Positions 9,597 to 20,443 are shown, numbered from the stretch's first letter. The stretch: DNA of 64,000 nucleotides from Sphingomonas ginsenosidivorax (GCF_007995065.1 NZ_VOQR01000001.1:1119001-1183000); one strand, 5' to 3'. A program made the numbers and translations. Notes: generated from the sequence alone by a model not told the origin.

Positions 9597-10319
9597 ATGA
9601 CAGCCACGATCCTCCGTGCCGGCGCGAACGAAGCGAATGCCGTCACGCTCGCCGCGCGGCCCGAGGGGCTGCGGCTCGACCCTGCGGAGACCGCGGTCGT
9701 CGTGATCGACATGCAGAACGCCTATGCGACGCCGGGCGGCTATGTCGACGTCGCGGGGTTCGATATCTCGGGGTCGGCGAGCACGATCGCGCGCATCGCC
9801 AAGGTCCTCGACACCACCCGCGCCGCGGGCATGCCGGTGGTGTATCTGCAGAATGGCTGGGACCCGGACTATGTCGAGGCGGGCGGGCCGGGATCGCCCA
9901 ACTGGCACAAGTCGAACGCGCTCAAGACGATGCGCGCGCGGCCCGAACTTGCCGGGCAGTTCCTCGCGCGCGGCGGCTGGGACTACGAGATCGTCGATGC
10001 GCTGACGCCGCGGCCGGGCGACATCCGCGTTCACAAGACGCGGTATTCGGCGTTCTTCAATTCGCAACTCGACAGCGTCCTGCGCGCGCGCGGCGTGCGC
10101 AACATCGTGTTCGTCGGGATCGCGACGAACGTCTGCGTCGAGAGCACGCTGCGCGACGGCTTCCACCTGGAGTATTTCGGGGTGATGCTGGAGGACGCGA
10201 CGCACCATCTCGGGCCGCCTGAGATGCAAGCTGCAACCGTCTACAATGTCGAGAAATTCTTCGGCTGGGTGAGCACGGTCGCCGATTTCTGCGGAAGCTT
10301 CGGGCAGCGGCCGGAATGA
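9597..10319 (+). CDS. rutB: ureidoacrylate amidohydrolase RutB
   Basis: Isochorismatase-like cysteine hydrolase that cleaves (peroxy)ureidoacrylate in the Rut route of uracil breakdown, giving aminoacrylate and carbamate. 240 residues. The catalytic triad is visible: D38 ([10 protein letters not shown]), K147 (VHKTRYSAF) and C180 ([11 protein letters not shown]). The ATG at 9597 begins the family N-terminus; the open frame starts earlier (9447) but that part runs through a repeat. It is the first gene of rutB-C-D-A, so the operon has a different order from Escherichia coli, where rutA is first. A 9-bp inverted pair, GACGCGTGT (9522-9530) and ACACGCGTC (9565-9573), lies just upstream. Confidence 0.93.
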   Translation: MTATILRAGANEANAVTLAARPEGLRLDPAETAVVVIDMQNAYATPGGYVDVAGFDISGSASTIARIAKVLDTTRAAGMPVVYLQNGWDPDYVEAGGPGSPNWHKSNALKTMRARPELAGQFLARGGWDYEIVDALTPRPGDIRVHKTRYSAFFNSQLDSVLRARGVRNIVFVGIATNVCVESTLRDGFHLEYFGVMLEDATHHLGPPEMQAATVYNVEKFFGWVSTVADFCGSFGQRPE

Positions 10320-10354
10320 GGGCCAATTCCACCGTTGCAACGCTCTTCCTGCTT

Positions 10355-10423
10355 CCGTTCGTGCTGAGCGAAGTCGAAGCACTGCCCCGATCGATGCCCT
10401 TCGACTTCGCTCAGGGCGAACGG
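10355..10423. repeat. palindromic repeat, CGTTCG-TGCTGAGCGAAGTCGAAG type
   Basis: A 69-base inverted repeat with arms CCGTTCGTGCTGAGCGAAG and its near-complement CTTCGCTCAGGGCGAACGG. A very common dispersed repeat in sphingomonads. It lies between rutB and rutC and leaves only 29 bases before the rutC start, so it is probably part of the polycistronic message. Confidence 0.88.
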
Positions 10424-10452
10424 TGAGGTTAAACGCGAACAAGGATATCGTC

Positions 10453-10836
10453 ATGCCCTTCGAAGCCATCAATCCAGCCCAGTTCCCGACCCCGATCGCG
10501 CCCTATTCGGCCGGGGCGAAGGCCGGCAACACGGTCTACGTCTCGGGCGTGCTGGCGCTCGGGGAGGGCGGGGTCGTGCTGCATGTCGGCGATGCGGCGG
10601 CGCAGACGCGGCATGTGCTCGACGTCATCAAGGTCACGCTCGAGGCGGCGGGCGCGACGCTCGCGGACGTCGCGTTCAATCACATCTTCCTCAAGGACCT
10701 TGCCGACTATGCCGCGTTCAACGCTGTATATGCGGAGTATTTCGCCGGACAGAAGCCCGCGCGCTACTGCATCAAGACCGAGCTGGTGAAGCCGGACTGC
10801 TTGGTCGAAATCGCCAGCATCGCGCATCTCGACTGA
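10453..10836 (+). CDS. rutC: aminoacrylate deaminase-like RutC (RidA family)
   Basis: 127-residue YjgF/RidA-family protein; in the Rut pathway RutC acts on 3-aminoacrylate. It shows the family elements PFEAIN start, [21 protein letters not shown], and the conserved Arg in [11 protein letters not shown] followed by LVEIASIA. The start at 10453 matches the family N-terminus (an upstream GTG at 10423 lies at the end of the repeat). The stop overlaps the rutD start by one base. Confidence 0.92.
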   Translation: MPFEAINPAQFPTPIAPYSAGAKAGNTVYVSGVLALGEGGVVLHVGDAAAQTRHVLDVIKVTLEAAGATLADVAFNHIFLKDLADYAAFNAVYAEYFAGQKPARYCIKTELVKPDCLVEIASIAHLD

Positions 10837-11633
10837 TGCCGACGATCGCCGGACTGCACTGGGAGGAGCATGGTCGGGCGGACGGTCCGGCGATCCTGTT
10901 GTCGAGCGGGCTGGGCGGTGCCGGCGCCTATTGGAACCCGAACCTTGCGGCACTCGGCAAGCGGCACCGGGTCATCACCTACGACCATCGCGGCACCGGG
11001 CGGTCCGAGCGGATCGTGCCCGGCGACCTGACCGTCGAGGCGATGGCAGCCGATGTCGTGACGCTGCTCGACGGACTCGGGATCGACCGTGTCACGTTCA
11101 TCGGCCATGCGCTCGGCGGGCATGTCGGCCTCGCGCTGGCGCTCAGCGCGCCCGAGCGGCTCGAGCGGCTGGTCGTGATCAACGGCTGGGCGAAGCTCGA
11201 CCCGCATACCGCGCGCTGCTTCGACACGCGCCTCGCGCTGCTGCGCGACAGCGGGCCGCGCGCCTATCTGCACGCGCAGCCGCTGTTCCTCTATCCGCCG
11301 CAATGGATATCGGACCATCACGACGCGCTGCAGGCGGAGGAGGAGGTGCATCTGGCGCATTTCCCCGGCGCAGAGATGGTCCAGCGCCGCGTCGCCGCGG
11401 TCCGCCGGTTCAACATCGCCGGGCGGCTCGACGAGATCCGTGTGCCGACTCTGCTCGTCGCGTCCGACGACGACATGCTGGTGCCGCCGTCCGCGTCGGA
11501 GCGTCTGGCCGCCGGCATCCACGCCGCGCAACTCGCGCGGATGGCGTCGGGCGGTCACGCCTGCAACGTCACCCGCGCGGAGCATTTCAACATGTGGCTG
11601 CTCGACTGGCTCGACGCAGGCGAGGGGGAATAA
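10836..11633 (+). CDS. rutD: RutD, alpha/beta hydrolase of the Rut pathway
   Basis: 265-residue alpha/beta-hydrolase-fold protein; in E. coli RutD speeds the breakdown of carbamate or aminoacrylate. The nucleophile elbow reads IGHALGG, so the usual Ser is Ala (A92). As far as I recall E. coli RutD has the same GHALG, so this is a family trait, not decay. Other family marks are SGLGG, DHRGTG, the NGW segment, AQPLFLYP and GGHACNVT near the end. Start ATG overlaps the rutC stop (TGATG). Confidence 0.92.
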   Translation: MPTIAGLHWEEHGRADGPAILLSSGLGGAGAYWNPNLAALGKRHRVITYDHRGTGRSERIVPGDLTVEAMAADVVTLLDGLGIDRVTFIGHALGGHVGLALALSAPERLERLVVINGWAKLDPHTARCFDTRLALLRDSGPRAYLHAQPLFLYPPQWISDHHDALQAEEEVHLAHFPGAEMVQRRVAAVRRFNIAGRLDEIRVPTLLVASDDDMLVPPSASERLAAGIHAAQLARMASGGHACNVTRAEHFNMWLLDWLDAGEGE

Positions 11634-11635
11634 CC

Positions 11636-12697
11636 ATGCAGGTCGGCGTCTTCATACCCATCAACAACAATGGCTGGCTGATCAGCGAGACCGCGCCGCA
11701 GTACAAGCCGAGCTTCGACCTCAACAAGGCGATCGCGCAGAAGGCGGAGGAGCACGGCCTCGACTTCCTGCTGTCGATGATCAAGCTGCGCGGGTTCGGC
11801 GGCAAGACCGAGTTCTGGGAATACGGGCTGGAGAGCTTCACGCTGATGGCGGGGCTCGCCGCGGTCACCGAGCGGATCAAGATCTTCGCGACCTGTGCGA
11901 CGCTGCTGATCCCGCCCGCCTATGCGGCTCGGATGTGCAACACGATCGATTCGATCAGCCATGGGCGGTTCGGGCTGAACCTGATCACCGGCTGGCAGCC
12001 GCCCGAATATACGCAGATGGGCGCGTGGCCGGGCGACGAGCATTTCAAGAACCGATACAAGATGTTGGACGAGTATGCGCACATCCTGCGCGAGCTGTGG
12101 GACGAGGGGAGTTCGGACTTCAAGGGCGACTATTACGCTATGACCGACTGCCGCGTGTGGCCCAAGCCCGCCGGCGACATGAAGATCATCTGCGCGGGGT
12201 CGTCCGAGGAGGGCCTCGCCTTCTCGGCGAAATGGGCGGACTATGCCTTCTGCCTCGGCAAGGGGGTGAACACCCCGACGGCGTTCTCGTCGAACAACGA
12301 CCGCCTTGCCGCCGCGACCGCGAAGACCGGGCGCGACGTGTCGATCTTCGTGCTGGTCATGATCATCGCCGCGGAGACCGACGAGGAGGCGATGGCCAAG
12401 TGGAAAAACTATAACGCCGGCGTCGATATCGATGCGATTTCCTGGCTCGCGGACCAGGGCGCGAAGGACACGCACAACGCTGACACCAACGTCCGCCAGC
12501 TCGCGGCGCCCGAGGGGGCGGTGAACATCAACATGGGCACATTGGTCGGATCGTACGAAAGCGTCGCGCGGATGCTCGACGAGATGGCGGCGGTGCCCAA
12601 TACCGGCGGCGTGTTGCTGACCTTCGACGATTTCCTCGAAGGGGTGGAGGCGTTCGGGACTCGGATCCAGCCGCTGATGACGAGCCGCCGGGTCTAG
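11636..12697 (+). CDS. rutA: pyrimidine monooxygenase RutA
   Basis: FMN-dependent luciferase-like monooxygenase that opens the uracil ring between N3 and C4. 353 residues. N-terminus [15 protein letters not shown] and [17 protein letters not shown] are diagnostic of RutA; the flavin-binding barrel includes [11 protein letters not shown] and [14 protein letters not shown]. The ATG at 11636 has GAGGGGG upstream, two bases after the rutD stop. RutA needs reduced FMN, normally supplied by RutF, but no rutF, rutE, rutG or rutR is present in this window; the reductase must be encoded elsewhere. Confidence 0.95.
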   Translation: MQVGVFIPINNNGWLISETAPQYKPSFDLNKAIAQKAEEHGLDFLLSMIKLRGFGGKTEFWEYGLESFTLMAGLAAVTERIKIFATCATLLIPPAYAARMCNTIDSISHGRFGLNLITGWQPPEYTQMGAWPGDEHFKNRYKMLDEYAHILRELWDEGSSDFKGDYYAMTDCRVWPKPAGDMKIICAGSSEEGLAFSAKWADYAFCLGKGVNTPTAFSSNNDRLAAATAKTGRDVSIFVLVMIIAAETDEEAMAKWKNYNAGVDIDAISWLADQGAKDTHNADTNVRQLAAPEGAVNINMGTLVGSYESVARMLDEMAAVPNTGGVLLTFDDFLEGVEAFGTRIQPLMTSRRV

Positions 12698-12755
12698 GCT
12701 GGGCTCGAACGCGGGTTCGTGCGTTGGCAGGGGATCAAGTTTTCAGGGACGAAGC

Positions 12756-13739
12756 ATGAAACGAGGTTGGATTGGCGGCGCATTGGTGACCGCCGCGTCG
12801 GGACTGGGGCTTGCCTTGTACGCGAACCATGTCGCGCGCGAGGCCGAGGCGCTGGTGCCGGCCGAGGGGCAGTTCTTGGACGTCGCCGGCGCGCGGCTGC
12901 ATTATATCGATCAGGGGCAGGGCCCCGCGATCGTGATGGTCCACGGGCTGGCCGGGCAGTTGCGCAACTTCAGCTATGCGATGCTCGAACGGTTGACCGC
13001 GGACCACCGCGTCATCCTGGTCGACCGGCCCGGCTCGGGCTATTCGACCGCCGATCCGGGGACGACGCCGGGGCTGATCGCGCAAGGGAAGATGATCGCC
13101 GCGCTGATCACGACGCTGGGGCTCGACCGGCCGTTGCTGGTGGGGCATTCGATGGGCGGCGCGGTCGGGCTGGCACTGGCGCTCGACCACCCCGAACTGA
13201 TCCGCGGGCTCGGGCTGATCGCGCCGCTGACGCAGATGCAGGACACGGTGCCCGACAGTTTTCGCGGGCTCGCCATGGTCCCGCAATCGGCGAGACTGGT
13301 CTTCGCGCAGACCATCGGAACCCCGCTCAGCAAGCTGACGGCACGCCATACCCTGGGGATGGTGTTCGCGCCCGAGATCCCGCCCGAGGATTTCGGAATC
13401 CGCGGCGGTGGGCTGCTGTCACAGCGACCCGCGGCGATCGCGACCGCGTCCGCCGAGCTGTTCGGCGCGAACCGCGACCTGCGGCAGATGGTGCCGCGCT
13501 ATCCCGAACTGCGCGTGCCGACAAGCATCCTGTTCGGCCGGCAGGACGCCATCCTCGATCCCGGGCTGCACGGCCATCGCACCGCGGCGACGATCCCGGG
13601 TGCGAAGATCGACACGATCGAGGGGGGGCATATGCTTCCGATCACCGTTCCGGACGCCACGGTGCGGTTCGTGAAGGCGGCATTCGCTTATGGTCACAGC
13701 GCTCACGACCTGGAAAAGACCGGCCGGAACACCATCTAA
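12756..13739 (+). CDS. membrane-anchored alpha/beta hydrolase
   Basis: 327 residues. An N-terminal hydrophobic segment (residues 5-24, GWIGGALVTAASGLGLALYA) looks like a signal anchor, so the hydrolase domain probably faces the periplasm. Hydrolase marks: VHGLAG oxyanion region, DRPGSG, nucleophile elbow VGHSMGG, acid in GRQDAIL, and base His in EGGHMLPIT. Substrate unknown; esterase or haloperoxidase-like enzymes share this layout. It is 58 bases after rutA on the same strand but has its own spacing, and I see no reason to place it in uracil catabolism. Confidence 0.85.
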   Translation: MKRGWIGGALVTAASGLGLALYANHVAREAEALVPAEGQFLDVAGARLHYIDQGQGPAIVMVHGLAGQLRNFSYAMLERLTADHRVILVDRPGSGYSTADPGTTPGLIAQGKMIAALITTLGLDRPLLVGHSMGGAVGLALALDHPELIRGLGLIAPLTQMQDTVPDSFRGLAMVPQSARLVFAQTIGTPLSKLTARHTLGMVFAPEIPPEDFGIRGGGLLSQRPAAIATASAELFGANRDLRQMVPRYPELRVPTSILFGRQDAILDPGLHGHRTAATIPGAKIDTIEGGHMLPITVPDATVRFVKAAFAYGHSAHDLEKTGRNTI

Positions 13740-13767
13740 GTCTTGGACAAATCAGCGGAGCGCGGAG

Positions 13768-14031
13768 ATGGCAAGCGGTTGGGCTCCGGATGGAGCGGTA
13801 CAGGACCAGATCGACGATACGATCATGGATGCGGTGATGAGCGCGCGGGCGCGACTGCCCGCGGGCGAGAGCGAGACGCACTGCCTGGAGTGTGGCGATG
13901 CCATCCCGGAAGCGCGGCGGCTTGCCCTGCCCGGCGCGCGGACCTGTGTCGCGTGCCAGTCGTCACGCGATCGGCGCCCGGCCAATGCAGGCTTCAACCG
14001 GCGCGGGAGCAAGGACAGCCAGCTCCGCTGA
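13768..14031 (+). CDS. DksA/TraR-type C4 zinc finger protein (YbiI-like)
   Basis: 87 residues. A four-cysteine zinc finger, C39-x2-C42 and C60-x2-C63 in HCLECGDAIPEARR ... GARTCVACQ, matches the short DksA/TraR family typified by YbiI. It lacks the long coiled coil with the acidic tip needed for DksA action on RNA polymerase, so a regulatory role is uncertain. Start ATG 13768 has GCGGAG upstream. C-terminus is basic (NRRGSKDSQLR). It ends 15 bases before the convergent pncB stop. Confidence 0.85.
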   Translation: MASGWAPDGAVQDQIDDTIMDAVMSARARLPAGESETHCLECGDAIPEARRLALPGARTCVACQSSRDRRPANAGFNRRGSKDSQLR

Positions 14032-14046
14032 TACCGGAGCGCGCGG

Positions 14047-15363
14047 TCAGACGTTGACGGGCTGCGGCGCGCGTCCGGCATTGCCGAAGACGCGGAGATA
14101 ACGGTCGATCTCGGCCGGATCGCCGGTCGCCTTGGCGGGATTGTCGGACAGTTTGACCGCCGGTCGGCCGTTCGCGGCGACGACCTTGCAGACCAGCGAG
14201 ATCGGCGCGAGCGCGTCCTCGCCATTGGGGCCGCCATTGGGATCACAGCCGCGGAAATCGTTGGTGAGATTGGTCCCCCAGCCGAAGCTGGTGCGGACGC
14301 GGCCATGGAAATGGCGATAGGTCGCCTCGATCGACTCCACGTCCATGCCGTCGGAGAAGATCAGCCGCTTGGTCTTCGGGTCGCGGCCCTTGTCCTGCCA
14401 CCAGCGGATGATCTGCTCCCCGCCCTCGATCGGCGGCAAGCTGTCGGGGCGGAAGCCGGTCCAGTCCGCGACCCAGTCGGGCGCCTGCGCGAGGAACGCC
14501 GCGGTGCCGAACGCGTCGGGCAAGGCGATCAGGAGATTGCCGTGATAGGAGGCGCGCCAGTCCTCGAGCACCCGGTACGGCGCGGTGGCGAGCTCTTCGT
14601 CCGTATCGCTCAGCGCGGCGGCGACCATCGGCAGTTCGTGGGCGTTGGTGCCGATCGCCTCCAGGTCGGCGTCCATCGCGAGCAGCACGTTCGACGTGCC
14701 GATGAAGCGGTCGCCCAAACCCTCCTTCATCGCCTCGACGCACCAGCGCTGCCAGAGGAAGCCGTGGCGCCGCCGGGTGCCGAAGTCTGAGATGACGAGG
14801 TCGGGGAGCGCGCGCAACCGCTCGACCTTGTCCCACAGCCGGGCCTTCGCGCGGGCGTAGAGGATGTCGAGCGCGAACCGGCCATGATCGCGCATCGCAG
14901 CGCGTGCGCGCAGCTCGTTGACGATCGCGAGCGCGGGGATTTCCCACATCGTCGTGTGCGTCCAGGGGCCGTCGAAGCGCAGCTCGAACTGGCCATCGAC
15001 GGTACGCAGCTCGTAGTCCGGCAGGCGGAAATCGGCGAGCCAGGCGAGGAAGTCGGGCGCGAACATCCGTGCCTCGCCATAGAAGCTGTTGCCTGCCAGC
15101 CAGATCAGCTCTTTCTTGGCGAAGCGCAGCGTACGGGTATGATCGAGCTGCGCGCGCAGTTCGGCCTCGTCGATCGTGTCGGCGAGGCGGACGGAGCGGC
15201 TGCGGTTGATCAGCGCGAAGCTGACCTGCGTGTCCGGATGGAGCCGGTAGATCAGCTGGAGCATCAGCAGCTTGTAGAAATCGGTGTCCAGCAGGCTGCG
15301 GACGATCGGGTCGAGCCGCCACCCGTGATTGTACGTCCGCGTTGCGATATCGGTAAAGGCCAT
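14047..15363 (-). CDS. pncB: nicotinate phosphoribosyltransferase
   Basis: Joins nicotinate and PRPP to nicotinate mononucleotide in NAD salvage (Preiss-Handler route). 438 residues, slightly longer than the E. coli enzyme. Marks: [19 protein letters not shown] at the N-terminus, [22 protein letters not shown], the SGD-like [16 protein letters not shown] and [10 protein letters not shown]. The conserved His of the phosphorylated loop region is present in RRRHGFLWQ. Cytoplasmic, single gene; the next gene on the same strand upstream is a LysR regulator 39 bases away. Confidence 0.95.
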   Translation of the reverse strand: MAFTDIATRTYNHGWRLDPIVRSLLDTDFYKLLMLQLIYRLHPDTQVSFALINRSRSVRLADTIDEAELRAQLDHTRTLRFAKKELIWLAGNSFYGEARMFAPDFLAWLADFRLPDYELRTVDGQFELRFDGPWTHTTMWEIPALAIVNELRARAAMRDHGRFALDILYARAKARLWDKVERLRALPDLVISDFGTRRRHGFLWQRWCVEAMKEGLGDRFIGTSNVLLAMDADLEAIGTNAHELPMVAAALSDTDEELATAPYRVLEDWRASYHGNLLIALPDAFGTAAFLAQAPDWVADWTGFRPDSLPPIEGGEQIIRWWQDKGRDPKTKRLIFSDGMDVESIEATYRHFHGRVRTSFGWGTNLTNDFRGCDPNGGPNGEDALAPISLVCKVVAANGRPAVKLSDNPAKATGDPAEIDRYLRVFGNAGRAPQPVNV

Positions 15364-15402
15364 CGCGCTGCATCCCCTGCCGCACGCGTGATTTCCAGCG
15401 CT

Positions 15403-16290
15403 TTATGCGGCCCAGGGGGGAATGCGGTACAGATCGGTCAGATAGTCGATCAGGACCGCGACGCCGCGGGGAACGAGCGGTGTCGCCGGGTGGACCGCGT
15501 AGATGCCGACATCGATCGAGCCTTCATGGTCGGGCAGCACGCGCGCCAGTCGGCCTGCGGCGATGTCGCGGCCGACCTCCCAGAGCGAACGCAGCGCGAT
15601 GCCGACACCCGACAGCGCCAGTTCGCGGACGACCTCGCCGGAGTTGGTCGCGACATGGGAAGGGTGGTCGACGACTATGGGGCCGTGCGGACCGTCGAGC
15701 CGCCACGGCATCTGGCCGTCGGAGGCAAGGAGGCGGTGCTCGTCCAGCCCGGCGATATTGAGAGGGGTGCCGGCCTGCGCCAGATAGGCCGGCGCAGCGC
15801 ACAGGACGCGGCGGCTGCTCGCGAGCCGGTGCCCGGTCAGCCCGGCGCCGATCGCCGGCGCAATGCGGATCGCGAGGTCGACGCGGTCCGACAGCAGGTC
15901 GCTGAACGCATCAGAGAGATCGAGCCGAAGGTCGATCTGCGGATAGCGGTCGACGAACCCCTTGAGGTGCGGCGCGACGTACAGGCGGCCAAACGCAGTC
16001 GGCGCCGAGACGCGCAAAGGGCCGCGCACTACATCCTGCCGACCCGTGACCGCACGCTCGGCCGCCTCGATCGCGGCGAGGATGGCGAGCACGTCGGCAT
16101 GGAAGCCGATGCCCGCGCCGGTCAGCGACAGCCGCCGCGTGGTGCGGTGCACCAGCCGGGTACCGAGCCGCGCCTCCAGCCGCGCCAGCCGCTTCGATAC
16201 CATCGTCGGCGACATGCCGAGCGTGCGGCCGGCGGCGGAGAGGCTGCCGGCGGCGACGATGGTCGCGAACAGCTGGTAATCGGGGTCCAT
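15403..16290 (-). CDS. LysR-family transcriptional regulator
   Basis: 295 residues, the family length. N-terminal winged helix-turn-helix at residues 3-62 ([27 protein letters not shown]), then the effector domain with [20 protein letters not shown]. Of the common 'CrgA-like' type rather than CysB. Reads in the same direction as pncB and divergently from the sulfate-binding gene at 16543, so it might control either side; LysR proteins usually act on the divergent neighbour, but no evidence in the sequence links it to sulfur. Confidence 0.92.
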   Translation of the reverse strand: MDPDYQLFATIVAAGSLSAAGRTLGMSPTMVSKRLARLEARLGTRLVHRTTRRLSLTGAGIGFHADVLAILAAIEAAERAVTGRQDVVRGPLRVSAPTAFGRLYVAPHLKGFVDRYPQIDLRLDLSDAFSDLLSDRVDLAIRIAPAIGAGLTGHRLASSRRVLCAAPAYLAQAGTPLNIAGLDEHRLLASDGQMPWRLDGPHGPIVVDHPSHVATNSGEVVRELALSGVGIALRSLWEVGRDIAAGRLARVLPDHEGSIDVGIYAVHPATPLVPRGVAVLIDYLTDLYRIPPWAA

Positions 16291-16488
16291 GATCGCGGGG
16301 GCCGTGGTCAGCGGCGGACGATGATGGGCGGTATACGGAGCGCGGGGCTGACGGTGTGCACGGCGGTTCTCCTGCCCGGTCGGCGGTCGCGACCGGGGCT
16401 TGCCTGCGATACCCGCACGGGGCCGGAAACGCCAACCGCCGCGATCGGCGGCAACAAAGCTGATCTTTCGGTCGCTTCACCATTAGCG

Positions 16489-16516
16489 ATATTCCCTATA
16501 TCGGCGCTGGGAATAT
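16489..16516. promoter_or_regulatory. inverted repeat before the sulfate importer
   Basis: ATATTCCC (16489-16496) and GGGAATAT (16509-16516) form a perfect 8-bp inverted repeat around a 12-base spacer, ending 26 bases before the binding-protein start. ATTCC/GGAAT half-sites recall CysB-type binding, but the match is only suggestive. The position is close enough to the start to act as an operator or promoter element. Confidence 0.45.
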
Positions 16517-16542
16517 GCTCGCGCGGCAATTTGGAGATCGGC

Positions 16543-17589
16543 ATGGGCTACGGAAATCGGACGGCAGGGGTCGCACTCGCGCTCGTCATCGCAGCATCGG
16601 GCGTGGTCTCGGGCTGCTCGTCGCCGTCGGGTGGCAGCAAGGACGGCAAGTCGGTCGAACTGCTGAACGTCTCGTACGACCCGACGCGCGAGCTGTACAA
16701 GCAGGTCAACGCCGCGTTCGCGGCCGACTGGCAGAAGAAGACGGGCCAGGCGGTCACCTTCAAGATGAGCCATGGCGGCTCGGGCAAACAGTCGCGCGCG
16801 GTCATCGACGGGCTGGGTGCGGACGTGGTGACGCTGGCGCTCGCCTATGACGTCGACGCGATCGCGCAGCGGGCGAAGCTGTTGCCGGCGACCTGGGAGA
16901 CGCGGCTGCCCGACAACAGCGCGCCCTATACGTCGACGATCGTGCTGCTGGTCCGCAAGGGCAATCCCAAGGGCATTCGCGACTGGGCCGACCTGGTGAA
17001 GCCGGGTGTGCAGGTGATCACGCCCAACCCCAAGACGAGCGGCGGCGCACGGTGGAATTTCCTCGCCGCCTGGGGCTATGGCAAGAAGGCGGGCGGCGGA
17101 TCGGACGCGGCGGCGCAGGCCTATGTGACGAAGCTGTTCCAGCATGTCCCGGTGCTCGATTCGGGTGCGCGCGGGGCGACGACGACGTTCACCGAGCGCG
17201 GGCTCGGCGACGTGCTGATCGCGTGGGAGAACGAGGCGCTGCTGTCGGAGAAGGAGCTCGGCAAGGGCAAGTTCGACATCGTCGTGCCGTCGGTGTCGGT
17301 GCTGGCCGAGCCGTCGGTCGCGGTGGTCGACGCGAACGCGAAGAAGCACGGGACCGAAAAGGTCGCCGAAGCGTATCTGAAGTTCCTCTACACGCCCGAG
17401 GGTCAGGACATCGCTGCCAAGAATTATTATCGCCCGCGCGATGCCGGCGTGCTCGCTGGCTATGCCGCCGTCTTCCCGAAGGTCGAGACGCTGACGATCC
17501 GCGATTTCGGGGGCTGGGCGGCGGCGCAGAAGCGGTTCTTCGACGATGGCGGCGTGTTCGACACGATCTACGCCGGGCCGAAGCGCTGA
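16543..17589 (+). CDS. sulfate/thiosulfate ABC transporter substrate-binding protein
   Basis: 348-residue periplasmic binding protein of the Sbp/CysP family. A lipobox (VVSGCSS, Cys near residue 26) suggests it is a lipoprotein, which is less common for this family in enterics. Family marks: [62 protein letters not shown]. The start at 16543 has GGAG eight bases upstream; the open frame continues far upstream through the LysR region but this is a shadow. First gene of binding protein-cysT-cysW-cysA. Sbp versus CysP cannot be told from sequence alone. Confidence 0.94.
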   Translation: MGYGNRTAGVALALVIAASGVVSGCSSPSGGSKDGKSVELLNVSYDPTRELYKQVNAAFAADWQKKTGQAVTFKMSHGGSGKQSRAVIDGLGADVVTLALAYDVDAIAQRAKLLPATWETRLPDNSAPYTSTIVLLVRKGNPKGIRDWADLVKPGVQVITPNPKTSGGARWNFLAAWGYGKKAGGGSDAAAQAYVTKLFQHVPVLDSGARGATTTFTERGLGDVLIAWENEALLSEKELGKGKFDIVVPSVSVLAEPSVAVVDANAKKHGTEKVAEAYLKFLYTPEGQDIAAKNYYRPRDAGVLAGYAAVFPKVETLTIRDFGGWAAAQKRFFDDGGVFDTIYAGPKR

Positions 17590-17592
17590 CCC

Positions 17593-18441
17593 GTGGGTAA
17601 GGCGGCGGCTGCGAGCCGTTGGCGCGGGGCGTCGGTGATTCCCGGTTTCGGGCTGACCTTCGGGATCACGCTCGTCTGGCTGGGGTTGATCGTGCTGATC
17701 CCACTGACGACGATCTTCCTGCGCGCGGCGGGGCTGGGCTGGGACGGGTTCGTCGCGGTCGGGCTGTCGCCACGCGCGATGGCAGCATACCGGCTGAGTT
17801 TCGGCGCGGCGGCGGCGGCGGCGGCGATCAATGCCGTGTTCGGGCTGCTGATCGCGTGGATCCTCGCGCGCTATGAATTTCCGGGCAAGAAGCTGGTGGA
17901 CGCGGTCGTCGACCTGCCGTTCGCGCTGCCGACCGCGGTCGCGGGGATCGCGCTGGTGTCGCTCTATGCGAACAATGGCTGGATCGGATCGCTGCTCGTG
18001 CCGCTGGGGATCAAGGTCGCCTATACGTCGCTCGGCGTCGTGATCGCCTTGGTGTTCATCGGATTGCCGTTCATCGTGCGGACGGTGCAGCCGGTGCTCG
18101 CCGACCTCGGCGGCGACGTCGAGGAGGCGGCGGCGACGCTTGGCGCGACGCGGTGGCAGACCTTTTCGCGGGTGATCTTCCCGGCGATCGCGCCGGCGTT
18201 GCTGACCGGGTTCGCGCTCGCCTTCGCGCGCGGGGTCGGCGAATATGGGTCGGTGATCTTCATATCGGGCAACATGCCCTATCGGACCGAGATCGCGCCG
18301 TTGCTGATCGCGACGCAGCTCGAGCAGTTCGACTATCCCGGCGCCACCGCGATCGCGTGCGTGATGCTGGTCGCGTCCTTCTCGATGCTGTTGCTCGTCA
18401 ACGTGCTGCAGGCGTGGCGCGCCAAGCGGGGCACGCGGTGA
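17593..18441 (+). CDS. cysT: sulfate ABC transporter permease CysT
   Basis: 282-residue inner-membrane permease with six predicted helices and the binding-protein-dependent transport loop ([24 protein letters not shown]). GTG start at 17593, three bases after the binding-protein stop. It ends in a GTGA overlap with cysW. Partner of CysW and CysA in sulfate/thiosulfate import. Confidence 0.95.
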   Translation: MGKAAAASRWRGASVIPGFGLTFGITLVWLGLIVLIPLTTIFLRAAGLGWDGFVAVGLSPRAMAAYRLSFGAAAAAAAINAVFGLLIAWILARYEFPGKKLVDAVVDLPFALPTAVAGIALVSLYANNGWIGSLLVPLGIKVAYTSLGVVIALVFIGLPFIVRTVQPVLADLGGDVEEAAATLGATRWQTFSRVIFPAIAPALLTGFALAFARGVGEYGSVIFISGNMPYRTEIAPLLIATQLEQFDYPGATAIACVMLVASFSMLLLVNVLQAWRAKRGTR

Positions 18442-19280
18442 CGCGGCGGTCCGCCAAGGGCGAGGGCGCGTTGGCGCGGCGGGTGTTGATCGGCGTCGGG
18501 CTGGTGTTCCTGGCGTTGTTCCTCGTGCTGCCGCTGCTCGTCGTGTTCGTGCAGGCCTTCTCGAAGGGGTGGGGCGCGTTCGCCGCGGCGATCGTCGAGC
18601 CCGATGCGCTGGCCGCGATCCGGCTGACGCTGCTGGTCGCCGCGATCTCGGTGCCGCTCAACTGCGTATTCGGGGTGGTCGCATCCTGGGCGATCACCAA
18701 GTTCGACTTTCGCGGCAAGAGCCTGCTGATCTCGCTGATCGACCTGCCCTTCTCGGTGTCGCCCGTGGTGTCGGGGCTGATCTTCGTGCTGCTGTTCGGG
18801 GCGCAGGGATGGTTCGGGCCGTGGCTGATCGAGCATGACGTCAGGCTGATCTTCGCGGTGCCGGGGATCGTGCTCGCCACAGTATTCGTGACCTTCCCCT
18901 TCGTCGCACGCGAACTCATCCCGCTGATGACCGAACAGGGCCGCGACGACGAGGAGGCGGCGGTGTCGCTCGGCGCGTCGGGCTGGCAGGTGTTCCGGCG
19001 GGTGACCCTGCCCAATATCCGCTGGGGACTGCTGTACGGCGTGCTGCTGTGCAACGCCCGCGCGATGGGCGAGTTCGGCGCGGTATCGGTGGTGTCCGGG
19101 CATATCCGCGGGCTGACCAACACAATGCCGTTGCATGTCGAGATATTGTACAATGAATATGATTTCGTTGGCGCCTTCGCGGTCGCCTCTCTGCTCGCCT
19201 CGCTTGCGCTCGTGACGCTGGTATTGAAGAGCATCCTCGAATGGCGCTTCGGGCACCACCAAGCCAGGAGTGCGCATTGA
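18438..19280 (+). CDS. cysW: sulfate ABC transporter permease CysW
   Basis: 280-residue second permease; six helices, EAA loop in [24 protein letters not shown], and [22 protein letters not shown] typical of CysW. Starts at GTG 18438 within the cysT stop (GTGA), which makes coupling near certain. An upstream in-frame start at 18153 would lie wholly inside cysT and is not used. Confidence 0.95.
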   Translation: MTRRSAKGEGALARRVLIGVGLVFLALFLVLPLLVVFVQAFSKGWGAFAAAIVEPDALAAIRLTLLVAAISVPLNCVFGVVASWAITKFDFRGKSLLISLIDLPFSVSPVVSGLIFVLLFGAQGWFGPWLIEHDVRLIFAVPGIVLATVFVTFPFVARELIPLMTEQGRDDEEAAVSLGASGWQVFRRVTLPNIRWGLLYGVLLCNARAMGEFGAVSVVSGHIRGLTNTMPLHVEILYNEYDFVGAFAVASLLASLALVTLVLKSILEWRFGHHQARSAH

Positions 19281-20314
19281 GTATCGTCGTCGAAGACCTG
19301 TCGAAGCGCTTCTCGGGCTTCGCCGCACTGAAGGGTGTCAGCCTGGAGGCACGGCCGAAGGAGTTCCTCGCGCTGCTCGGGCCGTCGGGATCGGGCAAGA
19401 CGACGTTGCTGCGGATGATCGCGGGGCTAGATTTTCCGGACTCGGGGCGCGTGCTGTTCGACGGGGCTGACATGACCGAGACGCCGGCGGCCGAGCGGCG
19501 GATCGGGTTCGTGTTCCAGAACTATGCGCTGTTCCGCCACATGACGGTGGCGGACAATATCGCGTTCGGGCTGACGGTGCGAAAGCGGCGTGACCGACCG
19601 GGCAAGGCGGATATCGCCAGGCGCGTGACCGAGCTGCTCGACCTGATCCAGCTGCCCGAGATCGCCGCACGCTATCCGGCGCAGCTGTCGGGCGGGCAGC
19701 GGCAGCGCGTGGCGCTGGCGCGCGCGCTGGCGGTCGAGCCGCAATTGCTGCTGCTCGACGAGCCGTTCGGCGCGCTCGACGCACAGGTGCGCAAGGATCT
19801 GCGGCGGTGGCTGCGGCAGTTGCACGAGACGATGGGGCTGACCTCGGTGATCGTGACGCACGACCAGGAGGAAGCGCTCGAGCTGGCCGACCGGGTCGTG
19901 GTGATGAGCCAGGGGAAGATCGAACAGGTCGGGACCCCGGCCGAGGTGTATGATTCGCCGGCGACGGCGTTCGTGTCGCAGTTCGTGGGCGAGACCAATC
20001 GGTTGCCGGTGGCGGTGTCGGGCGGGCGTGTCGCCTATGCGGGGATGGCGCTGGCGGCGGACGCTGGCGGCGTTTCCGGCGATGGCGAACTGCATTTCCG
20101 GCCGCATCAGGCCGAGATGGCCGAACCAGGCGAGGGCACGCTGGCAGTGCGGATCGATGCGGTTCGTCCGCGCGGCGGCGGCTGGCGGGTCGAGGCGACG
20201 ACGCGCGACGATCCGCGGCCGGTGGAGATCGACCTGCGCGAGGGGCAGGCCGTGCCGCACGTGGGGGACGACACGGCGGTGCGGGTCAGGGCGTCGCGGG
20301 TTTACGCGGTCTAG
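19277..20314 (+). CDS. cysA: sulfate ABC transporter ATPase CysA
   Basis: 345-residue ATPase with Walker [10 protein letters not shown], signature [15 protein letters not shown], Walker [15 protein letters not shown] and H-loop VTHDQEEA, followed by a C-terminal TOBE-like domain (about residues 240-345). Start is a TTG at 19277 overlapping the cysW stop (TTGA) with AGGAG six bases upstream; this gives the proper [12 protein letters not shown] beginning. Last gene of the operon, followed by two repeat copies. Confidence 0.94.
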   Translation: MSIVVEDLSKRFSGFAALKGVSLEARPKEFLALLGPSGSGKTTLLRMIAGLDFPDSGRVLFDGADMTETPAAERRIGFVFQNYALFRHMTVADNIAFGLTVRKRRDRPGKADIARRVTELLDLIQLPEIAARYPAQLSGGQRQRVALARALAVEPQLLLLDEPFGALDAQVRKDLRRWLRQLHETMGLTSVIVTHDQEEALELADRVVVMSQGKIEQVGTPAEVYDSPATAFVSQFVGETNRLPVAVSGGRVAYAGMALAADAGGVSGDGELHFRPHQAEMAEPGEGTLAVRIDAVRPRGGGWRVEATTRDDPRPVEIDLREGQAVPHVGDDTAVRVRASRVYAV

Positions 20315-20320
20315 CCTCCC

Positions 20321-20409
20321 CGTCATGCTGAACTTGGTTCAGCATCCACCGGGCCACGAGCGTTGGCGGTTGGGGAGCGGTGGACCCTGAAACGAGTTCA
20401 GGGTGACGG
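20321..20409. repeat. 89-base palindromic repeat, copy 1
   Basis: Begins CGTCATGCTGAACTTGG and ends GAGTTCAGGGTGACGG. The left half forms a perfect hairpin TGCTGAAC-TTG-GTTCAGCA and the right half CCCTGAA/TTCAGGG. Sits between the convergent ends of cysA and metQ and could terminate both. Confidence 0.88.
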
Positions 20410-20443
20410 AGTGGGCGCGGCGGCGGCGCAGCGCCTCGTCCCC

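Noticed and set aside
11103..11120. Loss of the catalytic Ser in RutD as a sign of decay
   Set aside because: The GHALG motif is shared by RutD proteins as I know them, so it is a family feature.
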